A DNA stretch of 64,000 nt from an uncultured Candidatus Melainabacteria bacterium (lineage in GTDB: Bacteria > Cyanobacteriota > Vampirovibrionia > Gastranaerophilales > Gastranaerophilaceae), in assembly GCA_934718275.1 (NCBI GenBank), contig CAKUZD010000002.1, forward strand, positions 248,001 to 312,000. The letters run 5' to 3'. The notes under the pieces were generated by a model that was not told the origin of the DNA, made no database searches, and was given only the letters and a program-made list of their open reading frames with translations. This document shows positions 17,167 through 26,388 of this stretch, piece after piece. Positions within the stretch are counted from its first letter, which is position 1. Each line of letters opens with the position of its first letter. The position numbers were made by a program, and so were the translations under genes.

Positions 17167-17785
17167 TCCTGTGGTGCTTTTAAATTTATGCACAATGCGA
17201 GACAAAAATACTGATAGTCAAGGTGTTAGAATTGCAACAAGAAAGATTACAAGATGTCTTTTGTATGAAGCTGCAAAAAATTTGCCACTTGTCGATACTG
17301 AAGTTACGACTCCTTTAACAACTTTTACAACTAAAACAGTTGACCCTAACATTAATTTGATAATTTCCCCAATATTACGTGCGGGGTTGATTTTTACAGA
17401 TGAGGCAATTGATATTTTACCGCAGGCTTGTATCAGGCATATCGGAATGTATAGGGATGAAAAAACTCTAAAACCTGTATGGTATTACAATAAAGTGCCT
17501 ATGGATGCTCCAAATCCGGAAAATTTTTATATTTATATTACTGATCCAATGCTTGCAACCGGAAATTCATTGATAGAAGTAATTGAATTATATGCTAATA
17601 AAGGAATTCCTATTGACAATATCAAGGTAATATGTATAATTGCAGCTCCTCAGGGAATTGAAAATATTCAAAAACATTATCCTGATATTGAAATTATTAC
17701 GGCTGCAGTTGATGACCATTTGAATGAAAAAGGGTACATTGTTCCCGGGATGGGTGATGCCGGCGATAGAATATTTAATACATAG
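17135..17785 (+). CDS. upp: Uracil phosphoribosyltransferase
   Basis: Converts uracil and PRPP to UMP (pyrimidine salvage). The 216 residues carry the family landmarks: ISPILRAGLIFTDEAIDILP (uracil-side loop), HIGMYRDEKTLKPVWYYNKV, the PRPP loop YITDPMLATGNSLIEVI, and the C-terminal uracil-binding DAGDRIFNT. ATG 17135 has AAAGGAG about ten bases upstream; the gene begins inside the end of the MCE gene, so translation is coupled. The functional link between the two is not obvious. Confidence 0.95.
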   Translation: MNNAKVRIINNPVVLLNLCTMRDKNTDSQGVRIATRKITRCLLYEAAKNLPLVDTEVTTPLTTFTTKTVDPNINLIISPILRAGLIFTDEAIDILPQACIRHIGMYRDEKTLKPVWYYNKVPMDAPNPENFYIYITDPMLATGNSLIEVIELYANKGIPIDNIKVICIIAAPQGIENIQKHYPDIEIITAAVDDHLNEKGYIVPGMGDAGDRIFNT

Positions 17786-17826
17786 AAAAAGTTTATACTG
17801 ATTATAGAATTACTTGTGATTAAAAA

Positions 17827-18783
17827 TTAAACCAATATTTTTATTTCACCAACTTTTTGTCCATGTAAAGTTTTGATATCCAAATCCATAGGGATTTCTG
17901 CCCAATGAAGGTTTTTCAAAATTTGACAAACAACAAGTTCTCGTGCCTTCATATCACAATCAGCAATTTTTACAACAAATGCTTCTTCTGTTTGCGTATT
18001 AACAACAATACACAATCCTCCTGCGCCAACTTTAGCAACAATGTTTTTAGAATTTGTAATAATTTTAGTATCAGTTCTGTCCTCTCCGCCAATAATGTAA
18101 GGGTGATTTAAGAAGGCATTTTTAATTTTTTCATATTTAGGATTGCAAAACAGGTTTAGATAGCCGTGTAACATGTTGGTTAAAGGCATTGACATAATTG
18201 GCACTCCACAACCGTCAGTTGTTAGTGGATATGCTTTTGTTACTTTGCATAATTCATATATTTTTTTTCTAATAGCGATTTGTAGTGGATGATCGGGATG
18301 GTCATAAGTTTCTAAATCCCAATCTTTCATTTTACATAAGCCAAGCATCATAACATGTTTCCCGGAACAATTATTTTGTAAAGGATGTTCCGAATTTCCA
18401 TTAAGTAACATTTGGGTTTGTTCTGTTTTGGATAAAGGCTTCTGCAAACCACATTTTAAATAACTTTCATCTAGTCCTATTTTTTTTAGAATGTTTCCTG
18501 CTATTTGTACATGAATTTTTTCGCCTGCATGAGATGCGCAACAAATTGCAATTTCTTCTTCTGTCATGTCATAAAATTCATCCATCCCGAAGTCTATTAA
18601 TAAACTTGCTTGAAGTGGTTTAGCGCATGAACGAAGGTAAAACGGGTAGTTTTTTGCATCTCCGGTAAAATCAAAAGCTCTATTTTTATCTGCAAGCACA
18701 ACAAATCCGTAATGTTCTTGATCTACAAGTCCATCTCGGTTATATTCAAGTAGTAATTCTGGTTCTGTATTATTGTTGACCAT
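17827..18783 (-). CDS. L-asparaginase II-family protein
   Basis: A 318-residue member of the bacterial asparaginase II family (the Rhizobium AnsA type, unrelated to E. coli AnsB). Diagnostic stretches are YPFYLRSCAKPLQASLL, EIAICCASHAGEKIHV, NNCSGKHVMMLGLCK, TTDGCGVPIMSMPLTNM and VAKVGAGGLCIV. It should hydrolyse L-asparagine to aspartate and ammonia in the cytosol. It starts inside the end of the upstream gene (14-base overlap), so the two form an operon. Confidence 0.9.
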   Translation of the reverse strand: MVNNNTEPELLLEYNRDGLVDQEHYGFVVLADKNRAFDFTGDAKNYPFYLRSCAKPLQASLLIDFGMDEFYDMTEEEIAICCASHAGEKIHVQIAGNILKKIGLDESYLKCGLQKPLSKTEQTQMLLNGNSEHPLQNNCSGKHVMMLGLCKMKDWDLETYDHPDHPLQIAIRKKIYELCKVTKAYPLTTDGCGVPIMSMPLTNMLHGYLNLFCNPKYEKIKNAFLNHPYIIGGEDRTDTKIITNSKNIVAKVGAGGLCIVVNTQTEEAFVVKIADCDMKARELVVCQILKNLHWAEIPMDLDIKTLHGQKVGEIKILV

Positions 18784-19525
18784 TTCTTTTTACCAATTCT
18801 AATAATTGTAACATTTTGCGTTTTAGTTTTAAATTTTCATCTTTTAATTTTGCAATTTCTTCTTCAAATTTTTGATTTTCGTTTGTAAATGTTGTTTCCG
18901 GTTTTGGGACAGTAGTGTAATCTAAAATAAATCTTTTCTTAGCTTCTTCTTTAAGTTGAAGTAATGCTTTTAAATCAGCCTCTTTTACGTAGCCCAAATC
19001 TATAAGAATTTGACCAAATTGTTTAGGAGTTCCACTTTCTTGAGCATCTCTAAAAGCCAAGATGGCTTTTTGTAACTCATCAACAGTTAATGCTCCTTTT
19101 TGCTTAAAGTATTCGCCAACTCTAAATTTGCCGGCAATAAAACCGGCCATAGCATGAATTTCTTTCGAGTCAGGAACTTTGATAAAGTTTTGTTCTAAAC
19201 ACAATTCATAGTATTTTGCAACTTCTTCCATTGACAAAAATGTATTTACGGAAATTTCAATCATGCTGTATCCATTTGCACAACCTTGCAAAAAATTATA
19301 AATATTATTGTCAAGTCCGCATTTATGTTCCATAAGTTCGGTTTTTCCTTTAAAAGTAAGAGTTGGAACAAACGTAGAGAAAATATAATCTTTATGTTCT
19401 CTTAAAAAGTTTTCGCATCCGTAATTCTGCATTTCATTAGACAATTTTAAGTATAAAACTTGTTTAATCCAAAATGGAACGTTAAAAATCTTGTCTAAAA
19501 ATAATTCAAAAATGTTCTTTCTCAA
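18770..19525 (-). CDS. Protein with type II secretion ATPase N-terminal-like domain
   Basis: About 251 residues. The middle (KFRVGEYFKQKGALTVDELQ then KQFGQILIDLGYVKEADLKA) matches the small helical domain found at the N-terminus of GspE/PilB-type ATPases, which recurs in stand-alone proteins. A C-terminal coiled coil follows (EEIAKLKDENLKLKRKMLQL). The N-terminal part is not recognised. The best start is TTG 19525, preceded by GAGG at good spacing; TATAAT lies about 30 bases further up, so the longer frame to 19588 would begin upstream of the promoter box. It is co-transcribed with the asparaginase gene. It may act in pilus or secretion regulation, but this is inference. Confidence 0.68.
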   Translation of the reverse strand: MRKNIFELFLDKIFNVPFWIKQVLYLKLSNEMQNYGCENFLREHKDYIFSTFVPTLTFKGKTELMEHKCGLDNNIYNFLQGCANGYSMIEISVNTFLSMEEVAKYYELCLEQNFIKVPDSKEIHAMAGFIAGKFRVGEYFKQKGALTVDELQKAILAFRDAQESGTPKQFGQILIDLGYVKEADLKALLQLKEEAKKRFILDYTTVPKPETTFTNENQKFEEEIAKLKDENLKLKRKMLQLLELVKRNGQQ

Positions 19526-19703
19526 ATCAACCTCGCAAATAAAAATACTATATGTTGAAATTATAACATATTTCAAATTTTTATTCAAGTTTTCAATAAA
19601 GCCGCAGATTAGGCAAAAAGTGGTATAGAAATCTTCTGCTTTGTGCTATTGATTTATGTTTTGAAAAATAGTATTATAAAGAAAACATAGGAGAATTTTA
19701 TAT

Positions 19704-20897
19704 ATGGAAAAAGAAATGAAAAAGAAGATTACGATTGCAACTATTGCAATTGTAGGTATAATTACGACAATAAAACTTGCTATAATATACTATAATGCTA
19801 ATTTTAATCCTTATGCGCTTTCAAGTTTTTGTTCTGTTAACGAATTTATTGATTGTGATGGGATTGCCAAAACTCCGGAATCTCAATTCTTAGGAATTCC
19901 TTTGGCTTATTGGGGAATGTTTTTCTATGCATTTGTGTTTTTAATGTTATTTGCCAAAAAATTGAAAAATTTTAAACTGTTTAAGTTTATGGAAGTGTTT
20001 AAAAATCCTTTCGATTATATTGCTTCTTTAGGCCTATTGGCATTTGTTATATCAATGATTTTGCTATGTTTAAGTTTATTTGATATTAAAAAACTTTGTA
20101 TTTTGTGTGCATTTACTTATATTTTGAATTTCGCAATCGGTTGCGTTGCTACAGATTTTAAAAATGGTGGCTTTATACATTCTATAAAACAAAGTGTTTT
20201 GGATTTTATTGATGCAATAAAAATAAAAAAATACTTAATAGCATTTATTGCGGTAGTTGCAGTGGCTGTTGGCTTTTTAGCATATACTCGCATAACATTC
20301 AAATTTGCGCCACAGGTAAAAAGACAGTTAGAATTTAAGGAATTTAAGCATAAAAAAAATAAATATGCTGTAAAAGGAAATCTTTTAGGAGATGAAAACG
20401 CAAAAGTAGTAGTTTATGTTTATTCTGATTATCAATGCCCTGTTTGCCCTATTCATAATGCTATGATGCATAAACTTGCGAAAGAGGTTAAAGGAATAAA
20501 AATTATTCACAGAAACTTGCCTTTAGATACGGATTGTAATGCATATTTGCAAGCTCCGTTTCATCAAGGTTCTTGTATAGATGCACAATACTCTATTGCG
20601 GCAGAAAAGCAAGGGAAATTATGGGAAATGAATGAAATTCTATTTGAGAAAAAACCTCAAACTGAAGAAGAAATTTTAAACCTTGTTGCCAACAAGGGTT
20701 TTGATTTGGATAAGTTGCAAGAAGATGCAAATAGTTTAGAAACTCAAAATGAACTGAAAAAAGATATTGATTTTGCTTATAAACACGGAATTATGGGAAC
20801 TCCGTCAACAATGATTAATAATGATGTGTATGTAGGAATAAAACCATATAAAGAATTTAAGGAATGGGTTGAAAAATATGGAGCAGCAGAAAAATAA
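19704..20897 (+). CDS. VKOR-DsbA fusion, disulfide-bond formation protein
   Basis: A 397-residue fusion. Residues 1-195 are a vitamin K epoxide reductase homologue with several membrane helices, loop cysteines 43 and 51 (CSVNEFIDC) and the quinone-side pair LCILC (132, 135). Residues about 215-397 form a periplasmic DsbA/thioredoxin-like domain with CPVC (245, 248) and the cis-proline loop GTPST. It should oxidise secreted proteins and pass electrons to quinone, doing the work of DsbA plus DsbB. VKOR-thioredoxin fusions are typical of cyanobacteria and some other bacteria. AGGAG lies before ATG 19704. The stop overlaps the start of queH. Confidence 0.93.
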   Translation: MEKEMKKKITIATIAIVGIITTIKLAIIYYNANFNPYALSSFCSVNEFIDCDGIAKTPESQFLGIPLAYWGMFFYAFVFLMLFAKKLKNFKLFKFMEVFKNPFDYIASLGLLAFVISMILLCLSLFDIKKLCILCAFTYILNFAIGCVATDFKNGGFIHSIKQSVLDFIDAIKIKKYLIAFIAVVAVAVGFLAYTRITFKFAPQVKRQLEFKEFKHKKNKYAVKGNLLGDENAKVVVYVYSDYQCPVCPIHNAMMHKLAKEVKGIKIIHRNLPLDTDCNAYLQAPFHQGSCIDAQYSIAAEKQGKLWEMNEILFEKKPQTEEEILNLVANKGFDLDKLQEDANSLETQNELKKDIDFAYKHGIMGTPSTMINNDVYVGIKPYKEFKEWVEKYGAAEK

Positions 20898-21423
20898 AAT
20901 AGTTCTTCATGCATGTTGTGGAATTTGTTCCGGATATCCTGTGTCTTTTTTGCAAGATGCGGGATATCAGGTTATTGTGTACTTTTATAACCCGAATATT
21001 TATCCGAGTGAAGAATATCAAAAAAGACTTGAAGCTGAAAAAATTCTTTGTGAGCATTTTGGATGTGAACTGATTGAGGGAGAATATAATACCGATAAAT
21101 TTTATGAAGCTGCTAAAGGTTTGGAACAAGAGCCGGAACGTGGAGAAAGATGCAGTAAGTGTTTTGAATTACGCTTGAAAAAAACTGCTGAATTTGCGAA
21201 ATCAAGAGGTGTTAAAGATTTTACTACTTCTATTGTGATAAGTCCACACAAAAATTTTCAGAAACTTTCGGAAATTGGGCAAAAGTTGGCACAAGAAGAA
21301 GGCTTGAATTTCTTGGCAATAGATTTTAAAAAGAAAGATGGTTTTTTGAAAACAAATAAAATATCCAAGGAATTAGGGTTATATCGACAAAATTACTGTG
21401 GTTGTAAATTTAGTTTAAGATAA
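20878..21423 (+). CDS. queH: Epoxyqueuosine reductase QueH
   Basis: QueH (former DUF208) reduces epoxyqueuosine to queuosine in tRNA and replaces QueG. The 181-residue protein shows the cysteine set of the family: HACCGICSGYP near the N-terminus, ERCSKCFELRLKKTAE in the middle, and YCGCKFSLR at the end. These ligate an iron-sulfur cluster and a further metal centre. NPNIYPSEEYQKR is also typical. ATG 20878 is the likely start, giving a 20-base overlap with the upstream VKOR-DsbA gene, so translation is coupled. Confidence 0.93.
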   Translation: MEQQKNKIVLHACCGICSGYPVSFLQDAGYQVIVYFYNPNIYPSEEYQKRLEAEKILCEHFGCELIEGEYNTDKFYEAAKGLEQEPERGERCSKCFELRLKKTAEFAKSRGVKDFTTSIVISPHKNFQKLSEIGQKLAQEEGLNFLAIDFKKKDGFLKTNKISKELGLYRQNYCGCKFSLR

Positions 21424-21526
21424 ATCATATATATACACTATGAATTCTCTTAAAAATGTTATATAATAAAATAAAAGCTTGATTAATAAGATAAAATAAT
21501 TAATAAGAGAGAAAAAGGATGAGAGT

Positions 21527-22552
21527 ATGAATAACAAGTTTATTTTAACATTGGCATTGTTACTTGCTGCAGGGTCGTTGGGTGCTTATGCGGTTGGAGT
21601 TGAAGGTTTGCAACCTCTTGATAACAATTCTTCAAGAAGTTCTGTTTATAAGGATGCTGTAGCTGCGGATAAACAAAAAGCAACAGAACAAAATTCCGGT
21701 AGTACTACAAGTTTGAATATTAATACAAGTACAGTTTATTATCCAAATGCGACTACAAAAAGTATCGCCGCAAAATATAAAATGGGTAATTATTCAGGTT
21801 GTATGCAAGAATGCTATTCTTTGTTGAAAAAACAACCAAACAATGCAATTGCATATTACTATTTGGCTATGGTTTATACACATCTTAATATGCAGGATAA
21901 AGCAGTTGAAGCTTATAATAAAGTTATCAGTCTTAACCCTGGGCAATATTTAGTTGACTATGCAACAAAAGGGCGTGATTGTTTGACCGGTGGTCCAGCT
22001 TGTCATCCTCAAGAAGTAAAACAAGAAGAACAGCTTGATGATTTGGATAAATTTATCAGAGCGCCTTATGGAAACGGCTTGTCTCCGGAATTGAATAATG
22101 AAGTTAGACAAAAACAACTAAATAGTATTCAAGAAACAATTAATAAGAAAGATAATCTTGAAAATCGAGATATCCAAAAAATCAAGAATTTTGACAATAA
22201 AAAGTCTGAAGCAGAAGAAACAATTAAAATTGCACAAGTTTCTGATGACGATGTCCTAAAAGCGATTGATACACTAAAAGAAGCAGGTGTAAATGTCTCT
22301 GTATCTAACAGTTCAGAGCAAAATCCTTATGCGGCTATGACTCAGTATCAAGACCCAAGAGTTGCAGAAATGAGTATGTTGCTTGGAAACAATAATAACA
22401 ATAGCAACAACAGCATGATGAATATGATTCCTCTAATGATGAGCCAAGCTCAAAAAGGAGAAAATATTGATCCTCGTTTAATGCAGACTATGATGATGAA
22501 TTCAATGATGTCTGATTTTAATTATATGAATAATAACAACAATAATTATTAA
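21527..22552 (+). CDS. Secreted TPR protein with Asn/Met-rich tail
   Basis: A 341-residue protein with a signal peptide (MNNKFILTLALLLAAGSLGA). Two tetratricopeptide repeats lie at about residues 80-140 (AIAYYYLAMVYTHLNMQDKA). A charged helical region follows, and then an unusual C-terminus of Asn runs and Met clusters (LLGNNNNNSNNSMMNMIPLM, DFNYMNNNNNNY). It is probably a periplasmic scaffold. The Asn codons of the tail are AAT/AAC repeats, so repeat-length variation is possible. AAAGGATGAGAG precedes the ATG. The next gene, also TPR, follows after 6 bases. Confidence 0.78.
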   Translation: MNNKFILTLALLLAAGSLGAYAVGVEGLQPLDNNSSRSSVYKDAVAADKQKATEQNSGSTTSLNINTSTVYYPNATTKSIAAKYKMGNYSGCMQECYSLLKKQPNNAIAYYYLAMVYTHLNMQDKAVEAYNKVISLNPGQYLVDYATKGRDCLTGGPACHPQEVKQEEQLDDLDKFIRAPYGNGLSPELNNEVRQKQLNSIQETINKKDNLENRDIQKIKNFDNKKSEAEETIKIAQVSDDDVLKAIDTLKEAGVNVSVSNSSEQNPYAAMTQYQDPRVAEMSMLLGNNNNNSNNSMMNMIPLMMSQAQKGENIDPRLMQTMMMNSMMSDFNYMNNNNNNY

Positions 22553-22558
22553 TAATTT

Positions 22559-23164
22559 ATGGTATTAGATTATAAAACAGCTAAAGAAAAATTGTTGACA
22601 GGTTTGGTAGATAGAGACTGTCAGCAATTTTTTGTAAAAAATGGATGTGTTTTTGAAGATGCATATTTGCATTTTTTGGCAGGCGATTTCTCTTATGCCA
22701 AAAAACAATTTGAGATAATGGAAGATGTTAATATTCGAGCTCATTGGTCGTTGTTTGAAATATCACTGATTGAGGGAGAAGTGGAAAAATATCCATCGTA
22801 TTTTGAGTTAAGAAATTTTTTGGAAATTGATTTAAATATTTTTATAACATATTGCCTTGGAACTTATGTGGAAAATATCGTTCGTTATGCAGATTTTATG
22901 TATACAATAAATCCTGAAGTTCATAAATTTATTGGCCGAGTTTTGTACAATAATAATTTAAAAGAACAAGGAATGTTTTTCTTGAAAAGAGCAAAAAACT
23001 ATTTTTATCATGATCCCGAACTTCATTATCTGCTTGCCTATATTTATAACGAAAATGGAGATATCGAAAATGCTCAGAAGGCTTTGGAAGCTTGTTTAAA
23101 TGTTTTGCCAAATTACTTTCCTGCAAGAGATTTATTAGAAAAACTTAAAAAAAATAATTTGTAG
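22559..23164 (+). CDS. TPR-like cytosolic protein
   Basis: A 201-residue protein. The C-terminal half has helix pairs of TPR type (GRVLYNNNLKEQGMFFLKRA, ELHYLLAYIYNENGDIENAQ). There is no signal peptide. It is the second gene of a two-gene unit with the secreted TPR protein (gap of 6 bases, no strong Shine-Dalgarno). Partner unknown. Confidence 0.75.
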   Translation: MVLDYKTAKEKLLTGLVDRDCQQFFVKNGCVFEDAYLHFLAGDFSYAKKQFEIMEDVNIRAHWSLFEISLIEGEVEKYPSYFELRNFLEIDLNIFITYCLGTYVENIVRYADFMYTINPEVHKFIGRVLYNNNLKEQGMFFLKRAKNYFYHDPELHYLLAYIYNENGDIENAQKALEACLNVLPNYFPARDLLEKLKKNNL

Positions 23165-23222
23165 GTTTTAATTGTTCGTGATACACTCATTTTACAAAAT
23201 ACTACCAGTGGAGAAAATTTTT

Positions 23223-24272
23223 ATGATTATAATTATGGAACGTAACGCTACGAAAGTGCAAGTTCAGCGTGTCATTGATTTTTTGAAAGATAATGGTTTT
23301 GATATTCGTTTTAATCAAGGACAGGTTCATACAGTGATAGATGCGATAGGGGATAAAACATCTGTTACTCCCGGTCGTGTAGCGGCTTTTGAAGGTGTTA
23401 AAGAAGTTAAAGTTATCAGAGAACCTTTTAGACTTGCTTCTAGGGATAGAAAACCAGATGATACGGTTATAGAATTTCATAATGGTGTAAAAATCGGTGG
23501 AAATAATAAACCTGTTATGATTGTTGGACCTTGTTCCGTTGAAGAAGATTATGACGGACTTCTAAAAGTAGCTCTGGCTGCAAAAGAAATGGGTTGCGAA
23601 TTTTTACGTGGAGGAGCATTCAAACCGAGAACTTCTCCTTATGATTTTCAAGGATATGGAGAGAAGGCTCTGAAATATTTAAAAAGGGCAAGCGAAGAAA
23701 CCGGCTTGTTAACCGTTTCCGAAGTTATGGATGCTGCGGACTTAGATATGATGTGTGATTATGTAGATGTTTTGCAAATCGGAGCAAGAAATGTTCAAAA
23801 CTTTAAGCTTTTACAGGCAGTTGGAAAATGTAGAAAACCTGTTATTTTAAAACGAGGATTAGCAAGCACGATACGAGAATTTTTGCTTGCTGCGGAACAT
23901 ATTTTGTATAATGGAAATCCCAATGTAATTCTTTGTGAAAGAGGGATAAGAAGCTTTGATAGCGCATTTACACGTAACGTTATGGATATTGCATCAATTC
24001 CTGTTATCAAAAAATATTCTCACCTGCCGATAATTGTTGATCCTAGCCATGGGACAGGGCAAAGATATTTGATTGAACCTATGGCAAAAGCCGGTTTAGT
24101 TGTCGGTGCTGATGGTGTTATGATGGAAATTCACCATGATCCTGAAAATGCTTTGTCAGATGGAAAACAAAGTTTGCCGTTGCCAATGTTCAAAGAGGTT
24201 ATGGGTAGAATTAACAAGTTCAATGACAGTTTGCATTACGAAAAAACTTGTCTGTCTGCAAATGTAGGATAA
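23223..24272 (+). CDS. aroF: 3-deoxy-7-phosphoheptulonate synthase (DAHP synthase)
   Basis: First enzyme of the shikimate pathway: phosphoenolpyruvate plus erythrose-4-phosphate to DAHP. The 349-residue protein has an N-terminal ferredoxin-like domain (residues about 5-75) typical of the AroA-beta/KdsA-like class, then the barrel with [72 protein letters not shown] and [15 protein letters not shown] 23223 is chosen for its GGAG eight bases upstream; ATG 23235 is also possible. Feedback by aromatic amino acids through the N-terminal domain is known for some relatives but cannot be read here. Confidence 0.95.
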   Translation: MIIIMERNATKVQVQRVIDFLKDNGFDIRFNQGQVHTVIDAIGDKTSVTPGRVAAFEGVKEVKVIREPFRLASRDRKPDDTVIEFHNGVKIGGNNKPVMIVGPCSVEEDYDGLLKVALAAKEMGCEFLRGGAFKPRTSPYDFQGYGEKALKYLKRASEETGLLTVSEVMDAADLDMMCDYVDVLQIGARNVQNFKLLQAVGKCRKPVILKRGLASTIREFLLAAEHILYNGNPNVILCERGIRSFDSAFTRNVMDIASIPVIKKYSHLPIIVDPSHGTGQRYLIEPMAKAGLVVGADGVMMEIHHDPENALSDGKQSLPLPMFKEVMGRINKFNDSLHYEKTCLSANVG

Positions 24273-24284
24273 GTGCTACGCACG

Positions 24285-24385
24285 TAATTTCAAACTATTC
24301 CCCTCGCTCCAACGGTGAGAGGGTAGAATTTGTTAATGAGCAAAAACTTCCAAATTCGGGTGAGGGGTAAAAACTTCCTTGTAAA
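24285..24385. repeat. Short repeat-family fragment
   Basis: CCCCTCGCTCCAACGGTGAG followed by AGAATTTGTTAATGAG and TTCGGGTGAGGGGT. It is a diverged relative of the CTC..GAG hairpin module of the larger islands (compare about 38145-38200), in the gap between two convergent genes. Confidence 0.6.
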
Positions 24386-24438
24386 GTGAGTGGGATTGCT
24401 TGCGGTGAAAGAATTGATTATTGTTTTGCACATTTTTT

Positions 24439-26232
24439 TTACGCGTTTCTTTGGAAAAATCCTGCAATTTCTTTGTGTGGAAAGAATTTTACAACCGGAC
24501 GTCCATGCGGACAAGTGTATGGCATTTTGGTTGTTCGCCATTTTTTTACAATTTCTTGCATTTGCCAAGTTGAAAGCTTCTGACCTGCTTTTACGGAAGC
24601 TTTACAAGCTGTGGTGATTAAAATGTGTTCCTCTAGTCTGTCAATATTTCCTTCTATATTTTCTAAAATATCGGCAAGAATTTCTTTAGGATTAACTTTT
24701 GCTATCATTTGAGGAACTTTTCTGAAAATAAGTTCATTTTCTTTCAAAAATTCTATACCAAAACCAAATTTTTCAAATTTATTAATGTTTTCCTTAATTA
24801 GTTCTGCTTCGGTGCTAGAAACTGGCACAACATCCGACACGAATAACATTTGAGAAACTATATTTTTTTCTGACATAAGTTTTTCATAAATGTATCTTTC
24901 TTCTGCAATATGTTGGTCAATAATTTCTAGTCCATCTTCTTTTTCAACAAGAATATATGTATTTTTGTATTGCCCAATAATATTTTCTTCAGGTTCTTGC
25001 TCTTTTTCTGTCGGGATAAAAAATTTGTGTTGTTCAATTTGTTCTTCTTGTTTTTGAGAAAATTTTTCTTCTTCCTCTTGCATTAATTTGTCAGAAACAT
25101 AGATAGTGTCTTCTTTTTTGTCAAAAAATATATCGCCGGAACTTTCGAGCTTTGGTTGTACAAAATCTATAACATTGTTTTGTGTATGTTGAGGAGTTTG
25201 CGAAAACTGTTGTGGGTCAAATGCTCTAGAGGATTGCCGTTCTACATAATTTGCAAGTCCTGCTTGAATTGATGTGAAAATAAAGTTAAAAATTTGGTTT
25301 GTATTTTTGTACCGAACTTCTTTTTTGGTCGGGTGAACATTTACGTCAACATCTGCAGGTGGAAGTTCCAAATTTAACACAACAAAAGGATATTTGCCAT
25401 TTGCAATCAAACTTTTATATGCAGTGTCGATAGCCTTTTGAAAAACCGGGCATTTAACGGTTCTCCCGTTTATATAAATATGATACCCTTTTTTGCTTGA
25501 ACGCGTATAGTTTGGTGTGCTTACATATCCGCTGATTTTTAACCCTGCAAGTTGGTCTGTTTTTAGAACTTCTTTTAAATTTGAAATTATATCTGCAGAA
25601 TAAACCTCTTTTACTGTTTGTAAAAGATTATTTTGTCCTGATGTTTTTAAGACGGTTTTTCCATTTTTTTTCAATTCTAAAGAACATTCAGGATGGGCTA
25701 AGGCGATTGACTGGACAAGTTCTTGAATATAAGAAAATTCAGTGTTTGAACTTTTTAAAAATTTCAAACGAGCAGGAATATTATAAAATAAATCCTTTAT
25801 ATCCATAATAGTGCCGATTGCGCAACCTGTTTCAGTTTGTTTAACTTCTGAGTTTTCACATTTAACTTTTGTTCCTGTATCAAAATCCACCGTTCTTGTT
25901 GTACAAGTTAGTTTGGAAATTGAAATTATGCTGGATAACGCTTCCCCGCGAAATCCTAGCGTATGAATATTAAATAAGTCATCGTCAGTTGCTATTTTGC
26001 TTGTTGCATGTTTTGAAAAAGCAAGCATAATATCATCAGGGTATATACCGCAACCGTTATCGGCAACTCTAATATCTCTACAATCATTGTTTATTTCAAT
26101 ACTAACTTTGGTTGAGCCTGCATCTATAGAGTTTTCAACTAATTCCTTTACAACAGATGCCGGTCGTTCAATTACTTCCCCCGCTGCAATTTGGTTAATT
26201 AAATGTTTTGAAAGTTGCTTTATTCTCGCCAT
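24439..26232 (-). CDS. mutL: DNA mismatch repair protein MutL
   Basis: A 597-residue MutL. The N-terminal GHKL ATPase shows IAAGEVIERPASVVKELVEN, VADNGCGI, FSKHATSKI and HTLGFRGEALSSI. The central domain contains GYHIYINGRTVKCP and PADVDVNVHPTKKEVRY. The C-terminal domain has DQHIAEERYIYE, which fits the metal-binding endonuclease motif DQHAx2Ex4E with one Ala to Ile change, plus ACKASVKAGQ and CPHGRPVV. It is therefore probably the nicking type of MutL used by bacteria without MutH. No mutS is in view. The start is the only one consistent with the conserved MARIKQLS N-terminus. Confidence 0.96.
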   Translation of the reverse strand: MARIKQLSKHLINQIAAGEVIERPASVVKELVENSIDAGSTKVSIEINNDCRDIRVADNGCGIYPDDIMLAFSKHATSKIATDDDLFNIHTLGFRGEALSSIISISKLTCTTRTVDFDTGTKVKCENSEVKQTETGCAIGTIMDIKDLFYNIPARLKFLKSSNTEFSYIQELVQSIALAHPECSLELKKNGKTVLKTSGQNNLLQTVKEVYSADIISNLKEVLKTDQLAGLKISGYVSTPNYTRSSKKGYHIYINGRTVKCPVFQKAIDTAYKSLIANGKYPFVVLNLELPPADVDVNVHPTKKEVRYKNTNQIFNFIFTSIQAGLANYVERQSSRAFDPQQFSQTPQHTQNNVIDFVQPKLESSGDIFFDKKEDTIYVSDKLMQEEEEKFSQKQEEQIEQHKFFIPTEKEQEPEENIIGQYKNTYILVEKEDGLEIIDQHIAEERYIYEKLMSEKNIVSQMLFVSDVVPVSSTEAELIKENINKFEKFGFGIEFLKENELIFRKVPQMIAKVNPKEILADILENIEGNIDRLEEHILITTACKASVKAGQKLSTWQMQEIVKKWRTTKMPYTCPHGRPVVKFFPHKEIAGFFQRNA

Positions 26233-26388
26233 AACATAAATCTCTCAATCCTTTTCTCAATCTACATCAAACACAAATTCATATAAATGTTTGATTACAA
26301 ATTTGAAACATTTTTATAAGATGGTATGGCAATAGGATGATAAGACAATAAATAATTAGAAAATTTTTAAGATAGGGAGATTAAGGAC